From Pseudomonas syringae KCTC 12500 (GTDB lineage: Bacteria > Pseudomonadota > Gammaproteobacteria > Pseudomonadales > Pseudomonadaceae): a stretch of DNA of 64,000 bases. Position 1 is the stretch's first letter, and every line of letters starts with the position of its first letter. The position numbers and the translations under genes are program-made. Below the pieces are notes generated by a model that was given only the letters and a program-made list of their open reading frames with translations, was not told where the DNA came from and searched no databases. This document shows positions 32,190-41,870 of this stretch, piece after piece. The stretch covers positions 3,022,001 through 3,086,000 of the forward strand of contig NZ_AYTM02000002.1 in the NCBI RefSeq assembly GCF_000507185.2, written 5' to 3'.

Positions 32190-32369
32190 AAACATTGATC
32201 TGGCACCAAGGTTCTTCGTTTTGCCATGAAGTACGATGCATAATCGCTGGAGTCATGGTGCATATTCACGGATGATATGGGGTCTTGGGGTGCATGCGTG
32301 GCTCAGTGCCTGCATGGGTCTTGAAAGTACTTATACTGTGGCTTGTCTCTGGACGGCCACCTGGATGGG

Positions 32370-33068
32370 ATGATGAATTTTCTACGCCTTCCCTTGATCC
32401 TGCTGATGACTGGCGTTCTGGGTCTGGCTGGTTGCAGTGTGCACCAGCCGACCGCGCTTTATCAGCTCGATAGTGGTGAGCCTGGTCAGCCGAAACAGAG
32501 TAGTGGTCTGGCAGTACTGCTGGGTCCTGTTTCGGTGGCCGACTATCTGCAACGCGAAACCCTGCTGCAACGCCAGCCTGACGGTACCCTGACCGCCTCG
32601 TCCGATGGGCGCTGGGCAGGTAACCTGTCTTCGGATATCGACCAGTTGCTATTGCGTCAGCTGGCCTGGAAGCTGGACAGCCAGCGCGTCGTCATGGCGC
32701 CCGCAACGGCCAGCTTCACGCCCGATGTTCAGGTCGTGCTGTCCATCACTCGCCTGGACTCCGGTGCCAAACAGCCCGCAGTACTGGACGCACAATGGCG
32801 ACTTGTGGACCGCAAAGGCCATGTGCGTGACAGCCGACTGGTCCACCTGGAACAAGTCCATGCCGGCAGCTCTGCCGATCAGGTCAAGGCCCAGGGTATG
32901 CTGCTGCAGCGCCTGGCTGATCAGGTCAGCACAGCCATCAAGCCGATTTCCTGGCAGGCGCTCGAAGAGCCGAAAAAAACACCTGTCGCCAAGGCCAAAG
33001 AGCCTGACAAGCCAAGAATTCCACTGGCGTCCCCTATACGCACCGATCTTGAAGTGTTCCGCTTCTAG
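32370..33068 (+). CDS. PqiC/ABC-auxiliary family lipoprotein
   Basis: This outer-membrane-type lipoprotein of about 232 residues has the signal peptide L-I-L-L-M-T-G-V-L-G-L-A-G and lipid-accepting Cys at the G-C-S of the lipobox. The mature part has Y-Q-L-D-S-G then V-A-D-Y-L-Q-R and W-A-x-x-L-S-S-D-I-D, features of PqiC/YmbA (ABC-type transport auxiliary) lipoproteins that link MCE complexes to the outer membrane. No MCE or ABC partner is next to it. Two adjacent ATGs are candidates (32370, 32373). A strong terminator follows. Confidence 0.78.
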   Translation: MMNFLRLPLILLMTGVLGLAGCSVHQPTALYQLDSGEPGQPKQSSGLAVLLGPVSVADYLQRETLLQRQPDGTLTASSDGRWAGNLSSDIDQLLLRQLAWKLDSQRVVMAPATASFTPDVQVVLSITRLDSGAKQPAVLDAQWRLVDRKGHVRDSRLVHLEQVHAGSSADQVKAQGMLLQRLADQVSTAIKPISWQALEEPKKTPVAKAKEPDKPRIPLASPIRTDLEVFRF

Positions 33069-33074
33069 GATCGG

Positions 33075-33114
33075 CCCAACAAAAAGCCCGCAGCGATGCG
33101 GGCTTTTTGTTGGG
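33075..33114. terminator. strong palindromic terminator
   Basis: A perfect 18-bp stem with loop GCGA: the arm CCCAACAAAAAGCCCGCA (33075-33092) is mirrored at 33097-33114. It has a T-run in both directions, so it can end transcription from either side. Confidence 0.92.
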
Positions 33115-33120
33115 CGCTCA

Positions 33121-33237
33121 TCTCTGGTTCCCACACCTCGGCGTTCCTGATGCGCCGCACCGTCAGGATAGGACGCAGAGCGTCCAGAGCGGCGTGCCCA
33201 TGCAGAGCATGGGCACGAGGGAGGAGTGAGCGGAGGA
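33121..33237. repeat. P. syringae-type mosaic palindromic repeat
   Basis: It carries GGTTCCCACAC, GGACGCAGAGCGTCC (33171-33185) and GTGCCC...GAGCATGGGCAC (33194-33216). These units match the repeat at 15542-15656. There is no gene in the stretch. Confidence 0.8.
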
Positions 33238-33242
33238 GGCGA

Positions 33243-34787
33243 TCAGGCCTTGTTGGATTCGTGCATGCGCGCCAACTGGCGTTCGAGCATCGACGGGTAG
33301 GGCTCCATCAGGCGTTCTACGCAGCAGGCACCTTCCGGACTGGCAATCGGGCGGATGCGGGCGCGTTGGCGGATCAGCGGGTCGTCGTTGATGCGGCGCT
33401 CGACCAGCAGCAGGTTGCGACTGTGCTGAGACAGTGCCAATGCATCCTGCGCGGTTTCGGTCAGCAACAGATCGATCTGGCTCAGACCACTCAAGCCTTC
33501 GCCCAGCGTCAGGCCCAGTTGCAGTTGCAAGGTGATGCCGCTGTCGGCCACCTCGATCTGCAAGGCATGACTGAGTGCGCGCAACAGCTCGCCGCAGCAG
33601 ATCGCGTTGGTCAGGTAGTCATCACCGCTTTCGTGGCTATGGAACAGCATCAGCGTGCTGCCGTCATTCAGCGTATGCAGCTCGCTTTCATACAGCGAAG
33701 CGGCCTGATCGAGGCAGTCGCGGTAGCGTTGCAGCAATTCGGTCAGGCGTGCGCGGGGCAGGCGGCGCAATTGATCCTGCGCACCGAGCTGCACGGCCAG
33801 CACTGCGCTGTTGTGCGGTTCGACCGGCGCTGCCGAGGCAGCCACCGGGCGAACGGCTGGCGAGTTGTCCGATTGGTCGCGCAGATCGGCGAACGGATCC
33901 TCGTCATCGTCGTCTTCATCTTCTTCGGCAACGATGCGGCGCTGCACAGGTGGTGCCGGCAAGCGCGGTTTTGCTTCGCTGCTGCGTGCCGAAACCTTTG
34001 GCGCGGGCTTCTCTTCCGGCTCCAGATAAGGATCTTCGCTGTCGTCTTCCTCGCCTTCATATTCGGGCTCGGGCAGCGGTTCTGGCTCCGGCACAGGCGG
34101 CGCGAACGAGGTACGCAACTGCCGCGCCAGATCGCCGATTTCATCCTGGCGATCTGTGGCTGGTGTGTACGGGTCAATATTCCGTAGCCAGATACGCATC
34201 TGCATCAGTGGCGTGGAGATATGGCGGCCAAGGCGCAGGCTCAGGGCCAGCGCAAGGGCCAGCAGGATGCCGGCCAGAATGCCCATGCTCTGCAGACTGA
34301 TGGTCAGCGGCTGCTGGAACTGCGACATGTCGAGGCTGATGCGCAGATGGCCCGCCATCACGTCCTGGAACGTGATCTTGATTTCATACAGACCCTGAGC
34401 TTCCCCCAGTAGCCCGTTTTTCGGGCGCTGGCCGGCCTCCGCGAGGATGCGGTTATCCACACTGTAGATAGCGGCATGCGCTACCAGCGGATTCTTGACC
34501 AGATTACCCAGCAGCACGTTGAGACTGAGGATGTCGTTGGACACCAACAGCTCGGTAGCCGAGGTGGCAGTCTGGGTGGTCAGGGCCTGCCCCAGCGCAT
34601 CAGCCTGTTCATGCATGGCCTGCTTGAACTGCAGGCCCATGACACCGGCGTAGATCACCAGCGCCAAAGCGACCAGGATCACGTTATGGCTGGCAATGCG
34701 CAAAGCGATCGGTACACGGCGATGACGCAGGGCACGAAAGATGAGCAGGAAGAAATTATCGGTTTTAACGGGCGTGGGCCGGTTCAC
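33243..34787 (-). CDS. Smp-like membrane protein with HAMP and degenerate cyclase-like domain
   Basis: The protein has about 514 residues. Helix 1 (residues about 24-48) and helix 2 (about 170-192) bracket a periplasmic region of the SMP_2 type seen in E. coli Smp, which is also divergent from serB. A HAMP-like stretch follows, then an acidic low-complexity linker (runs of Asp/Glu and Pro, about 230-310), then a C-terminal domain starting S-A-V-L-A-V-Q-L. That last domain resembles the class III nucleotidyl cyclase fold (L-N-D-G-S-T-L-M-L-F-H) but lacks the metal-binding aspartates. The GTG at 34787 is the likely start. The function is unknown. Confidence 0.65.
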   Translation of the reverse strand: MNRPTPVKTDNFFLLIFRALRHRRVPIALRIASHNVILVALALVIYAGVMGLQFKQAMHEQADALGQALTTQTATSATELLVSNDILSLNVLLGNLVKNPLVAHAAIYSVDNRILAEAGQRPKNGLLGEAQGLYEIKITFQDVMAGHLRISLDMSQFQQPLTISLQSMGILAGILLALALALSLRLGRHISTPLMQMRIWLRNIDPYTPATDRQDEIGDLARQLRTSFAPPVPEPEPLPEPEYEGEEDDSEDPYLEPEEKPAPKVSARSSEAKPRLPAPPVQRRIVAEEDEDDDDEDPFADLRDQSDNSPAVRPVAASAAPVEPHNSAVLAVQLGAQDQLRRLPRARLTELLQRYRDCLDQAASLYESELHTLNDGSTLMLFHSHESGDDYLTNAICCGELLRALSHALQIEVADSGITLQLQLGLTLGEGLSGLSQIDLLLTETAQDALALSQHSRNLLLVERRINDDPLIRQRARIRPIASPEGACCVERLMEPYPSMLERQLARMHESNKA

Positions 34788-34917
34788 AGAGCACGGTTCT
34801 TTCGGTGAAGTTGTCGCGCAGTATAACGAGCGACCCAGTGGCGGCAAAGCGCTGCCTGTGCCCGGTGGTCACTGAATGTGGTTAGAATGCGGTTTTTTTC
34901 CACTGCGGGGGTGCGCC

Positions 34918-36132
34918 TTGCGCGAAATCGTCCTGATTAACATCACTGGTGTCGACCGTCCCGGTCTCACTGCGGCCATCACCGGCGTCCTCGCCCAGGG
35001 TGGCGTGAACATTCTCGATATTGGTCAGGCGGTGATCCACGACACCCTGTCGTTCGGCATCCTGGTTGAAATTCCGGATACCGTGCAGGGATCCTCGGTG
35101 CTCAAGGACATCCTGTTCACCGCCTACGAACTGGATCAGCAAGTCCGTTTCACGGCGGTGTCCGAAACCGACTATCAACACTGGGTCGACGGCCAGGGCA
35201 AGGCGCGTCACATCGTTACGCTGCTGACCCGCAAGGTCACGGCCGAGCAATTGCAGTGCGTCAGCGCCATCACTGCCAAGTATGGGCTGAATATCGATCA
35301 GATCGATCGGTTGTCCGGTCGCATGCCGCTCGACACTCCGGCCGACAAGGGCAAGGGCTGCATCGAGTTCACCGTGCGCGGCGAGCCTGCCGACCCGAAA
35401 GCCATGCAGGCCGAATTCCTCGCGGTTGCCCAGGATCTCAACGTCGATATCGCGTTCCAGCAGGATTCGCTGTTCCGTCGTAACCGACGCCTGGCGGTGT
35501 TCGACATGGATTCGACCCTCATCGAGGCCGAAGTTATCGATGAACTGGCCAAGGCTGCGGGCGTCGGCGAGCAGGTTTCCGAGATTACCGAGCGTGCCAT
35601 GCGCGGCGAACTGGATTTCAGCGAAAGCTTCAAAGAGCGCCTGGCCCTGCTCAAGGGGCTCGATGTGAGCGTGCTGGATGAAATCGGCGCCTCTCTGCGT
35701 CTGACCGAAGGCACTGAAACGCTGTTCTCCGAGCTCAAGCGACTAGGTTACAAGACGGCGATTCTGTCGGGTGGCTTCACCTATTTTGCCAAACAGCTGC
35801 AAGCAAAGCTGGGCATCGATTACGTCTTTGCCAATGAACTGGAAGTGGTTGACGGCAAGGTAACCGGCGTAGCCGTCGAGCCGATCGTCAATGCGCAGCG
35901 CAAGGCCGATCTGTTGCGCGAACTGGCCCACAAGGAAGGGTTGAGCCTGGAGCAGACCATCGCGGTCGGCGACGGTGCCAATGACCTGCCGATGCTGGCG
36001 ATTGCCGGACTGGGTGTAGCGTTCCGTGCCAAGCCTTTGGTCAAACAATCGGCCAAACAGGCCATTTCGACGCTGGGACTCGATGGCGTGCTGTACCTGT
36101 TGGGTTTCCGCGACCGCGAAGGACAGCACTGA
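34918..36132 (+). CDS. serB: phosphoserine phosphatase SerB
   Basis: This 404-residue enzyme does the last step of serine synthesis, phosphoserine to serine. The N-terminal half holds ACT-type domains (I-N-I-T-G-V-D-R-P-G). The HAD phosphatase domain has the nucleophile F-D-M-D-S-T-L near residue 198, S-G-G-F-T-Y-F near 283 and G-D-G-A-N-D near 351. The TTG at 34918 after GGGGG fits conserved N-termini; an upstream ATG at 34876 would overlap a TAGAAT -10-like box at 34883. Confidence 0.93.
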   Translation: MREIVLINITGVDRPGLTAAITGVLAQGGVNILDIGQAVIHDTLSFGILVEIPDTVQGSSVLKDILFTAYELDQQVRFTAVSETDYQHWVDGQGKARHIVTLLTRKVTAEQLQCVSAITAKYGLNIDQIDRLSGRMPLDTPADKGKGCIEFTVRGEPADPKAMQAEFLAVAQDLNVDIAFQQDSLFRRNRRLAVFDMDSTLIEAEVIDELAKAAGVGEQVSEITERAMRGELDFSESFKERLALLKGLDVSVLDEIGASLRLTEGTETLFSELKRLGYKTAILSGGFTYFAKQLQAKLGIDYVFANELEVVDGKVTGVAVEPIVNAQRKADLLRELAHKEGLSLEQTIAVGDGANDLPMLAIAGLGVAFRAKPLVKQSAKQAISTLGLDGVLYLLGFRDREGQH

Positions 36133-36198
36133 CGCTGGGGCCGTCGTGGTCTGCCCCTGATGGCGAGGGGCCAATCGCGACGGCTGCCGCAATGACCG

Positions 36199-37983
36199 CT
36201 ACAGCGTGCCCCACAAGGAATCGAATTCCTGATCCGGCCTGGCCTTTTCGATCTCGGCGGCTTTCGGGGCGTCGTACATCTGATACTCGAACTGATTGTA
36301 ACTGGCGCTGCTGACCTGCCGATTGCTCAGTGATGCGCGGCGCTCCTCACCGTTGACGTTGATCATCACCTTGTTGCCCTCCTGAAACGGCAGGCGCGGA
36401 GCAAGCACGGTGGGCGGTTTTCCCATGGCACGTACTTCGGGCAGCATCAGGGTTCGCAGATACTGGCTGTTCTGCTGTTCGCGAATCAGCTGCATACCGC
36501 ACGGCAGGGCAAACGGGGCGATCAGTTCGATCCCCATCTGTGTGCCGCCGCTGCGTACCTGACGGATCCAGCGCACCATGGCAATGCTCCAGCCCTGGCC
36601 TGCGTCATCCTGAATACCCACCAGCTCGCCAGCCTGCAATTGCTGAGGCACGTCCTTCTGCCACGCCAGGCAGTAACCGCCCGGGCTGTGGTTGACAATA
36701 TTCAGGTCGAAGGTCGGAAACGTGTGCTGGTTGTTGGAAAGCGATTCGCTGTCGCCGTCATTTTTCGGGTATTCGATCTCTTCGTAGGGCAGCAGAACGG
36801 ATGAGCTCTTGCCGCGCTGCGTATCAAAAGCCGAGGCCCACGGATCGTCCACGTCATCATTGGCCATCTTCAACGAAAAGCTCGCTGCACTGGTGGCGCT
36901 GTTCAACTGCAACAGCTCGCTGAACGACTTCTGGCCCGCGACATAGAAATGCAGCGCGCTCATGCCGATGCACAGTCTCAGCGTGCCCTTACCAGGCGTG
37001 CGTTGAAAGGTGCGTTCGGCCACATCGCCCCAGGCGACCGCCAGATGTTGCAGCAGGTCGGTGTTGATGCCAGTTGGAATCAGCAGCGGCGAGGGCGTGC
37101 GTTGGTCATCCGGCAGGGCCAGGTACTGATTGATCGCTTCCGCCAGCGCGAAGGTATTGATACCCAGCAGCCGAGGCGATTGTTCGTCGCTGAACAGTGT
37201 GCGATACAGCGGCGGTTTGTCGACCGTCGGGTCCAGGGCGAAGAGGCTGCTTTGCGTGGCAGGCGACTGCAGCTTTACCAGCGGGCTCCAGGCCTCCAGC
37301 GCATCGGCCAGTTTGCCGATGTTCAGTTGGCGCATCTGATTGCAGCGCGAGCAGCCCATCAGCAGCGCGATCACGTAGGTCTGTTCTACGCTCAGCACCT
37401 TGCTGTGATGGGCCAGGGGTTCTTCGACCGGCGTGTTGTGTAGCTGGTACTGACGGGCAATCTGGTAGATCTGGTGCAGTTCGAGCCACAGGCCGTCCTG
37501 AACGGGACAGTAAAGCTGGTTGGCGCGAATCAGCGGCCCGTTTAGCCCGTGCAGTGCGCGTTGCAGCGCCATGCTGAACAGCCCGGCCTGGTCTCGCGTG
37601 TAGCGCGAGGCGACCTGCTGAATGATTTGCTTGTAACCGGTCGCCAGGTGGTTTTGCAGCGCCTGGCAGAGGTTGGCAACCTTGCGTGGTCGCTCGTCCA
37701 GCACAATGGCCTGATTGAGAAAGTGACGTTCGAGGTGCTTGCAGACGAAGTACACCTCGGGCCGCAGTAGCTCGAGCAGTTGCAGGCGGTTTTCGCTCGG
37801 GGTGATCAACTGGTTCAGCTCGGTCAGCCCTTGATAGAGCTGGCGCGCCATTTCTCCGAGGTTTGCCTTGGGCAATCTGGAGATCCAGCGTTTGAGGTCG
37901 CGGGGGTTGGCTTCACTGAATGTCAGGCTCGACTGCGTTGGCGTGGGGGCACGCAATAGCAGAGGGAGGCTAAAATTACTCAT
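36199..37983 (-). CDS. large PilZ-like domain protein, unknown function
   Basis: The protein has 594 residues from the ATG at 37983. The N-terminal two thirds is alpha-helical with no family I can name. The C-terminal part (about 430-510) looks like a PilZ c-di-GMP-binding domain: D-L-N-I-V-N-H-S-P-G-G-Y stands where PilZ has D-x-S-x-x-G, followed by L-V-G-I and I-A-M-V-R-W-I and M-G-I-E-L. The motif is imperfect (N-H-S for D-x-S), so c-di-GMP binding is uncertain. In P. aeruginosa the orthologue lies next to fimX, but no fimX is present here. Confidence 0.62.
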   Translation of the reverse strand: MSNFSLPLLLRAPTPTQSSLTFSEANPRDLKRWISRLPKANLGEMARQLYQGLTELNQLITPSENRLQLLELLRPEVYFVCKHLERHFLNQAIVLDERPRKVANLCQALQNHLATGYKQIIQQVASRYTRDQAGLFSMALQRALHGLNGPLIRANQLYCPVQDGLWLELHQIYQIARQYQLHNTPVEEPLAHHSKVLSVEQTYVIALLMGCSRCNQMRQLNIGKLADALEAWSPLVKLQSPATQSSLFALDPTVDKPPLYRTLFSDEQSPRLLGINTFALAEAINQYLALPDDQRTPSPLLIPTGINTDLLQHLAVAWGDVAERTFQRTPGKGTLRLCIGMSALHFYVAGQKSFSELLQLNSATSAASFSLKMANDDVDDPWASAFDTQRGKSSSVLLPYEEIEYPKNDGDSESLSNNQHTFPTFDLNIVNHSPGGYCLAWQKDVPQQLQAGELVGIQDDAGQGWSIAMVRWIRQVRSGGTQMGIELIAPFALPCGMQLIREQQNSQYLRTLMLPEVRAMGKPPTVLAPRLPFQEGNKVMINVNGEERRASLSNRQVSSASYNQFEYQMYDAPKAAEIEKARPDQEFDSLWGTL

Positions 37984-38237
37984 GTGACAGGCAAGCTCCA
38001 ACAACTCACTGGCGCGGACGATGGCTTCATAGGGGGCCGAGGTTATCGCGCACCCGCGATGTGCCGAGCATACGCCCATGAAAGTGCGAAGTATCCTACA
38101 GTATCAATCGGACGACTTTACCAGTATCGACATCGCTTCGCAGCAGTTATGGCTCTAAGCCATTACCGTCCGGCGGCACGTTGCATGAGCGCCACTGTCC
38201 ATCATCGGACACTCATGCATCGAGGCTCAGGCCTCCA

Positions 38238-39101
38238 TCATGCCTGGGCCGGAACAGCCAGTGCCTGGCCCATTTGAACCTTGGAGCCAGCGGTCAGTTG
38301 TTCGGCCCATTTCACCTGACCTGGACCGAACAGCACGATGGCGGTAGAGCCCAGCTTGAACCGACCCATTTCGGCACCTTTTTCCAGGTGGATCGGTGCA
38401 CGCGCCGCTTCGTCGTAGCTGAACGTCTTCAGTTCACGCTTGGGCGGCGTGACCAGCCCGGCCCATACCGTTTCGACAGACGCCACAATCATCGCGCCCA
38501 CCAGTACCACTGCCATTGGCCCGCGCTCGGTGTCGAACAGGCAGACCACTCGCTCGTTACGGGCGAACAGCTCGGGTACGTTTTCAGCCGTGGTCTGGTT
38601 GACCGAGAAGATGCGGCCCGGTACGTAGACCATCTCGCGCAGCGTGCCAGCCAGTGGCATGTGTACGCGGTGATAGTCCTTCGGCGACAGGTAAACGGTC
38701 GCGAACTCGCCGCCCATGAACGGCGCTGACAGCTTGGGATCACCGCCGAGCAGTTCGAGCACGCTGAAACTGTGGCCCTTGGCCTGGAAGATCCGGCCGT
38801 GGTCGATGGAGCCCAACTGGCTGACGGCACCGTCGGCTGGCGAAAGAATCGCGCCCGGAGTGGTATCGAGCGGGCGGGCGTCGGCTTTCAATGCGCGGGT
38901 GAAGAACGCGTTGAAGTGCTCGTAGGACGTCAGGTCTTCGACCAGTGCCTGCGACATGTCTACCTGATAACGGCGCGCAAACCACGCGGTGAAAGCGTTT
39001 TTGAACCAGCGTACGCGGCACTCGGCAACGCAGCCTGCCAGTCGGGACAGCAGGTGATGCGGCAGCAGGTACTGGCTGATGATGAACAAGCGGTCTTTCA
39101 T
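38238..39101 (-). CDS. psd: phosphatidylserine decarboxylase proenzyme, read from internal start
   Basis: This is the same frame as the rhodanese fusion, from the ATG at 39101, giving 287 residues, the normal Psd length. It has P-A-D-G near residue 94, the Y-H-R-V-H-M-P active-site block and the self-cleaving L-G-S-T at Ser252. The AGGA-CCTTCA-ATG context makes independent initiation likely. Psd acts at the inner membrane and makes the main phospholipid phosphatidylethanolamine. Listed apart because the functional enzyme may be produced from this start. Confidence 0.8.
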   Translation of the reverse strand: MKDRLFIISQYLLPHHLLSRLAGCVAECRVRWFKNAFTAWFARRYQVDMSQALVEDLTSYEHFNAFFTRALKADARPLDTTPGAILSPADGAVSQLGSIDHGRIFQAKGHSFSVLELLGGDPKLSAPFMGGEFATVYLSPKDYHRVHMPLAGTLREMVYVPGRIFSVNQTTAENVPELFARNERVVCLFDTERGPMAVVLVGAMIVASVETVWAGLVTPPKRELKTFSYDEAARAPIHLEKGAEMGRFKLGSTAIVLFGPGQVKWAEQLTAGSKVQMGQALAVPAQA

Positions 39102-40082
39102 TGAAGGTCCTGAGGATGAGTGTCCTGAATATTTCTGTGAGGTCCGTCCCGGTTCGGTGGCGCGGACCGGTTCGACGCGTTCGGCTGGTGCTGGTGCTGG
39201 TGCTGGCTGCGCAGGCGCGACGGGTTGCGCAAGCTCGACTGCCTCGACGGGCGCGGCGGCCACGTCCGGCAGTTCTACCGGTGTCTCCGGGTGATTGCCC
39301 CATTCGCCCCACGAGCCGGCATAGGCCTTGACCCTTGGATAGCCCAGCGCCTTGGCCACCAGATAGGTGAAGCCCGAGCGGTGATGGGTCTGACAGTGCG
39401 TGATGATTTCCTTGTCGGGCGTGATGCCCAGCTCGCGAAGGATCTCCGGCATGTCCTGGCGAATACGCAGGTTGCGCGCCTTGTCCATGCCCGCCGTCCA
39501 CTCGAAATTGACGGCGCCGGGTATATGCCCGCCTTTGGCCGCGACCACTTTTTCGCCCGAATACTCGGTCGGCGCGCGAGCATCCCAGATCGCCAGGTCG
39601 GCGGCGCCCAGACGGCTTTGCAGGTACTCACGCGTGGCGGTAGGTTCGTCGTGCAGCGTCAGCGTTACCGGGGCATCGGCAGCAGGCGGAACGTCGGTGC
39701 TCAGCGGCAGCAATTGCGCTTCCCAGGCCAGCAGTCCACCGTCCAGATAGTGATAACGGCTGTGGCCGATGACATCCAGCAGCCAGATGAAACGCCCGGC
39801 CCAGCCGCCGCCTTCGTCATCGTAGACGACATACACGGCGTCGGGATTGTGGCCCAGCTCGCCGAACAGTTGCTCAAGGCTGGCAGTGTCGGGCAGCAGG
39901 CCGGGGGCAGGAGGCTTGCCCAGTTGTGTACGTTTCGGATCGACGAAGCGGGCACCGCGAATGTGCCCGGCTTCGTAGCGAGCGCTGCTGGTCAGATCCA
40001 CGAGGATCAGTTCCGGGGCGTCTAGACGCTCAAGCAGATCGTTGGGTTCGATGACCAGCGACAAGCCAGTGAATGCGGACAT
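38238..40082 (-). CDS. in-frame rhodanese (RhdA) - phosphatidylserine decarboxylase (Psd) fusion ORF
   Basis: One open frame of 614 codons. Residues about 1-275 are a two-domain thiosulfate:cyanide sulfurtransferase with its catalytic Cys at residue 230 ([10 protein letters not shown]). About 50 residues rich in Ala, Pro and Glu follow with no stop. Residues 328-614 are Psd, which makes phosphatidylethanolamine and self-cleaves at L-G-S-T (Ser579) to form its pyruvoyl group. Psd has its own ATG at 39101 with AGGA six bases upstream, so separate translation is possible. In many pseudomonads rhdA and psd are separate neighbours. Confidence 0.85.
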   Translation of the reverse strand: MSAFTGLSLVIEPNDLLERLDAPELILVDLTSSARYEAGHIRGARFVDPKRTQLGKPPAPGLLPDTASLEQLFGELGHNPDAVYVVYDDEGGGWAGRFIWLLDVIGHSRYHYLDGGLLAWEAQLLPLSTDVPPAADAPVTLTLHDEPTATREYLQSRLGAADLAIWDARAPTEYSGEKVVAAKGGHIPGAVNFEWTAGMDKARNLRIRQDMPEILRELGITPDKEIITHCQTHHRSGFTYLVAKALGYPRVKAYAGSWGEWGNHPETPVELPDVAAAPVEAVELAQPVAPAQPAPAPAPAERVEPVRATEPGRTSQKYSGHSSSGPSMKDRLFIISQYLLPHHLLSRLAGCVAECRVRWFKNAFTAWFARRYQVDMSQALVEDLTSYEHFNAFFTRALKADARPLDTTPGAILSPADGAVSQLGSIDHGRIFQAKGHSFSVLELLGGDPKLSAPFMGGEFATVYLSPKDYHRVHMPLAGTLREMVYVPGRIFSVNQTTAENVPELFARNERVVCLFDTERGPMAVVLVGAMIVASVETVWAGLVTPPKRELKTFSYDEAARAPIHLEKGAEMGRFKLGSTAIVLFGPGQVKWAEQLTAGSKVQMGQALAVPAQA

Positions 40083-40127
40083 TTGCAGCCTCCGATGAAA
40101 GGAAAGGGGCGAATTGTACGCCAGGCC

Positions 40128-41663
40128 TCAGGCTTTGCGATGACTAAAGATGCCCAGTGCCCGTTCAATACATTGCGCGGTTTTTCCGAATGCCTGAACG
40201 GAAATTTCCGACAAGGCCCCGCCGCCTTGGTCGGCGACCACCAGCAGCATGACTTTGCCATTGTTGCTCAGCGAGCGGATCAGCCAGTGCTGGCCGCTGA
40301 ACAGGGTTTTCAGCTGCGGGGGCAGCAGCGCGGCAAATTGCGCACTGTTGGCGGGTGTCATGCGTAACTGCGTCGGCTGGGTCAGCAGGCGTTGCAGCAC
40401 GGTGCTTTCCTTGATGAACAGCTGCAAGGTTGCGGCGTCCTTCGGCAGCCCGGCAGTCTGATTGACGCGCAGCACCGTTGAGGTCTTGTCCAGCATCAGC
40501 AGCATGACCCGCTCCATGCCACACGAGATAAACGCATCGCGCGCCGAGGTGGTCAGGTGCATGGCATTGATGAACGGGCTGGGATCCTGCAGCAGCTCGG
40601 CGCATTGCTTGCGCCACAGTTGCAGGGCGTCGGCCGATGGCGGCGGTGCAGGTTCATTGTCGCGCCTTACGCGGCGTGCTTCCCACGGCCAGATCAGCGA
40701 TTCAGCCGGGTGCCAGAGGTCTTTTTCCGCGTGGATGCGGGCGCTGCTGGCAGCATTCTGGTGCGCCTGTTGCTGTACTTCGCTCATCGACTGTTGCAGG
40801 TACAGGCTGGTCAGCCGTTCCCAGCGCAGGCAATGCGGGCTGTTCCAGGCCTGTTGTGCAGCCAGCGCCAGGCCGTTGCCCAGCAACACGGTATTGGCGG
40901 GCTGGTTCAGCCAGCGGCGCAGGTTGGGGTCGTCGTCCATCAGTTGTTGCTGCTGCAGCGGGCTGTTGTCTTCGCGGGCGATGCGCAGCGCCTTGGCCAG
41001 ATCGCGTCGCTCGTTGATCAACAGTTTATAGCCACGCGTGACCCAGATCGGCAGACGCCAGAACTCGGCCAGTGCCAGGCACAATTCCAGCAGGTTGACG
41101 CCGAACAGCTCTTTTTCCACTGCAGCGCTGGAATGGCCCTTGTGGATAACCCGCAGTTCCAGTTCTTCAAGCAGCTTCGGATAGGCCAGCGCCATTGGCC
41201 AGAGCGGCGACAGAAACAGCAGGCTGCCCATGTGGATGTCCTGCCAGAGTCGCGCAAGGCGGCTGGCAAACAGACCGTTGGCCTGTTGCGTGGCGTGCTG
41301 GCTGACCAGAATCAGCTGGCGATAGGCCGCAGGGATTTCTTCGGGCGGCTTGGCCGGCAAACGGCCCAGAAGGACTTCGGTACGCGCCAGCCCCAGGCGG
41401 TTGATCGCAATTTCGAGGCTCTCGGCCTGCTCGGTCAAACCGTGGGTGTGATGGTTGGCTTCGCGCATCACGCTGAGCACCAGCGCAGGACTTTCCTGCA
41501 TCATTTCGGCAATTTCACGCAGCGACCGACGACTGTCGTTCAGTGCTGCGCGGACGTGTCCATGATTGACGGCAGGGACCGGCAACGCGATGCCGTCAAG
41601 CAGTTTGACCCAGGCATCCAGCGTCTTCGGAACGAGGTGATGTGCTGCGTGTACTGTCGGCAT
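40128..41663 (-). CDS. HDOD domain protein
   Basis: This 511-residue protein has an N-terminal HDOD domain (about 10-210), an HD-like fold without the metal-binding His-Asp: L-P-V-P-A-V, S-L-R-E-I-A-E-M-M-Q and S-L-E-I-A-I-N-R-L-G-L are typical. The C-terminal 300 residues have no clear family, with a possible GAF-like end. HDOD proteins take part in signalling and motility control in Pseudomonas and Xanthomonas, but this one's role is not known. It is divergent from motA, 208 bases away. Confidence 0.78.
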   Translation of the reverse strand: MPTVHAAHHLVPKTLDAWVKLLDGIALPVPAVNHGHVRAALNDSRRSLREIAEMMQESPALVLSVMREANHHTHGLTEQAESLEIAINRLGLARTEVLLGRLPAKPPEEIPAAYRQLILVSQHATQQANGLFASRLARLWQDIHMGSLLFLSPLWPMALAYPKLLEELELRVIHKGHSSAAVEKELFGVNLLELCLALAEFWRLPIWVTRGYKLLINERRDLAKALRIAREDNSPLQQQQLMDDDPNLRRWLNQPANTVLLGNGLALAAQQAWNSPHCLRWERLTSLYLQQSMSEVQQQAHQNAASSARIHAEKDLWHPAESLIWPWEARRVRRDNEPAPPPSADALQLWRKQCAELLQDPSPFINAMHLTTSARDAFISCGMERVMLLMLDKTSTVLRVNQTAGLPKDAATLQLFIKESTVLQRLLTQPTQLRMTPANSAQFAALLPPQLKTLFSGQHWLIRSLSNNGKVMLLVVADQGGGALSEISVQAFGKTAQCIERALGIFSHRKA

Positions 41664-41870
41664 TCGAGGGCCTGTGCGGCTGATTATCTGAGCTGGGAAA
41701 CCGCCAGCGTACGGGGTGCTGAGGCCATTTTCCTCCTTTTATGGAGGCGCATAAATGGGTTTTTCAAAAGAACCGGCTATAGTCTGGCCCAGTTAGGCCG
41801 ATAAGGAGAAGAAGAGATTCAACAACTTCCGGACTGTCCCTGAACCCGACTCAGTAAAGTATTTTTTCCT

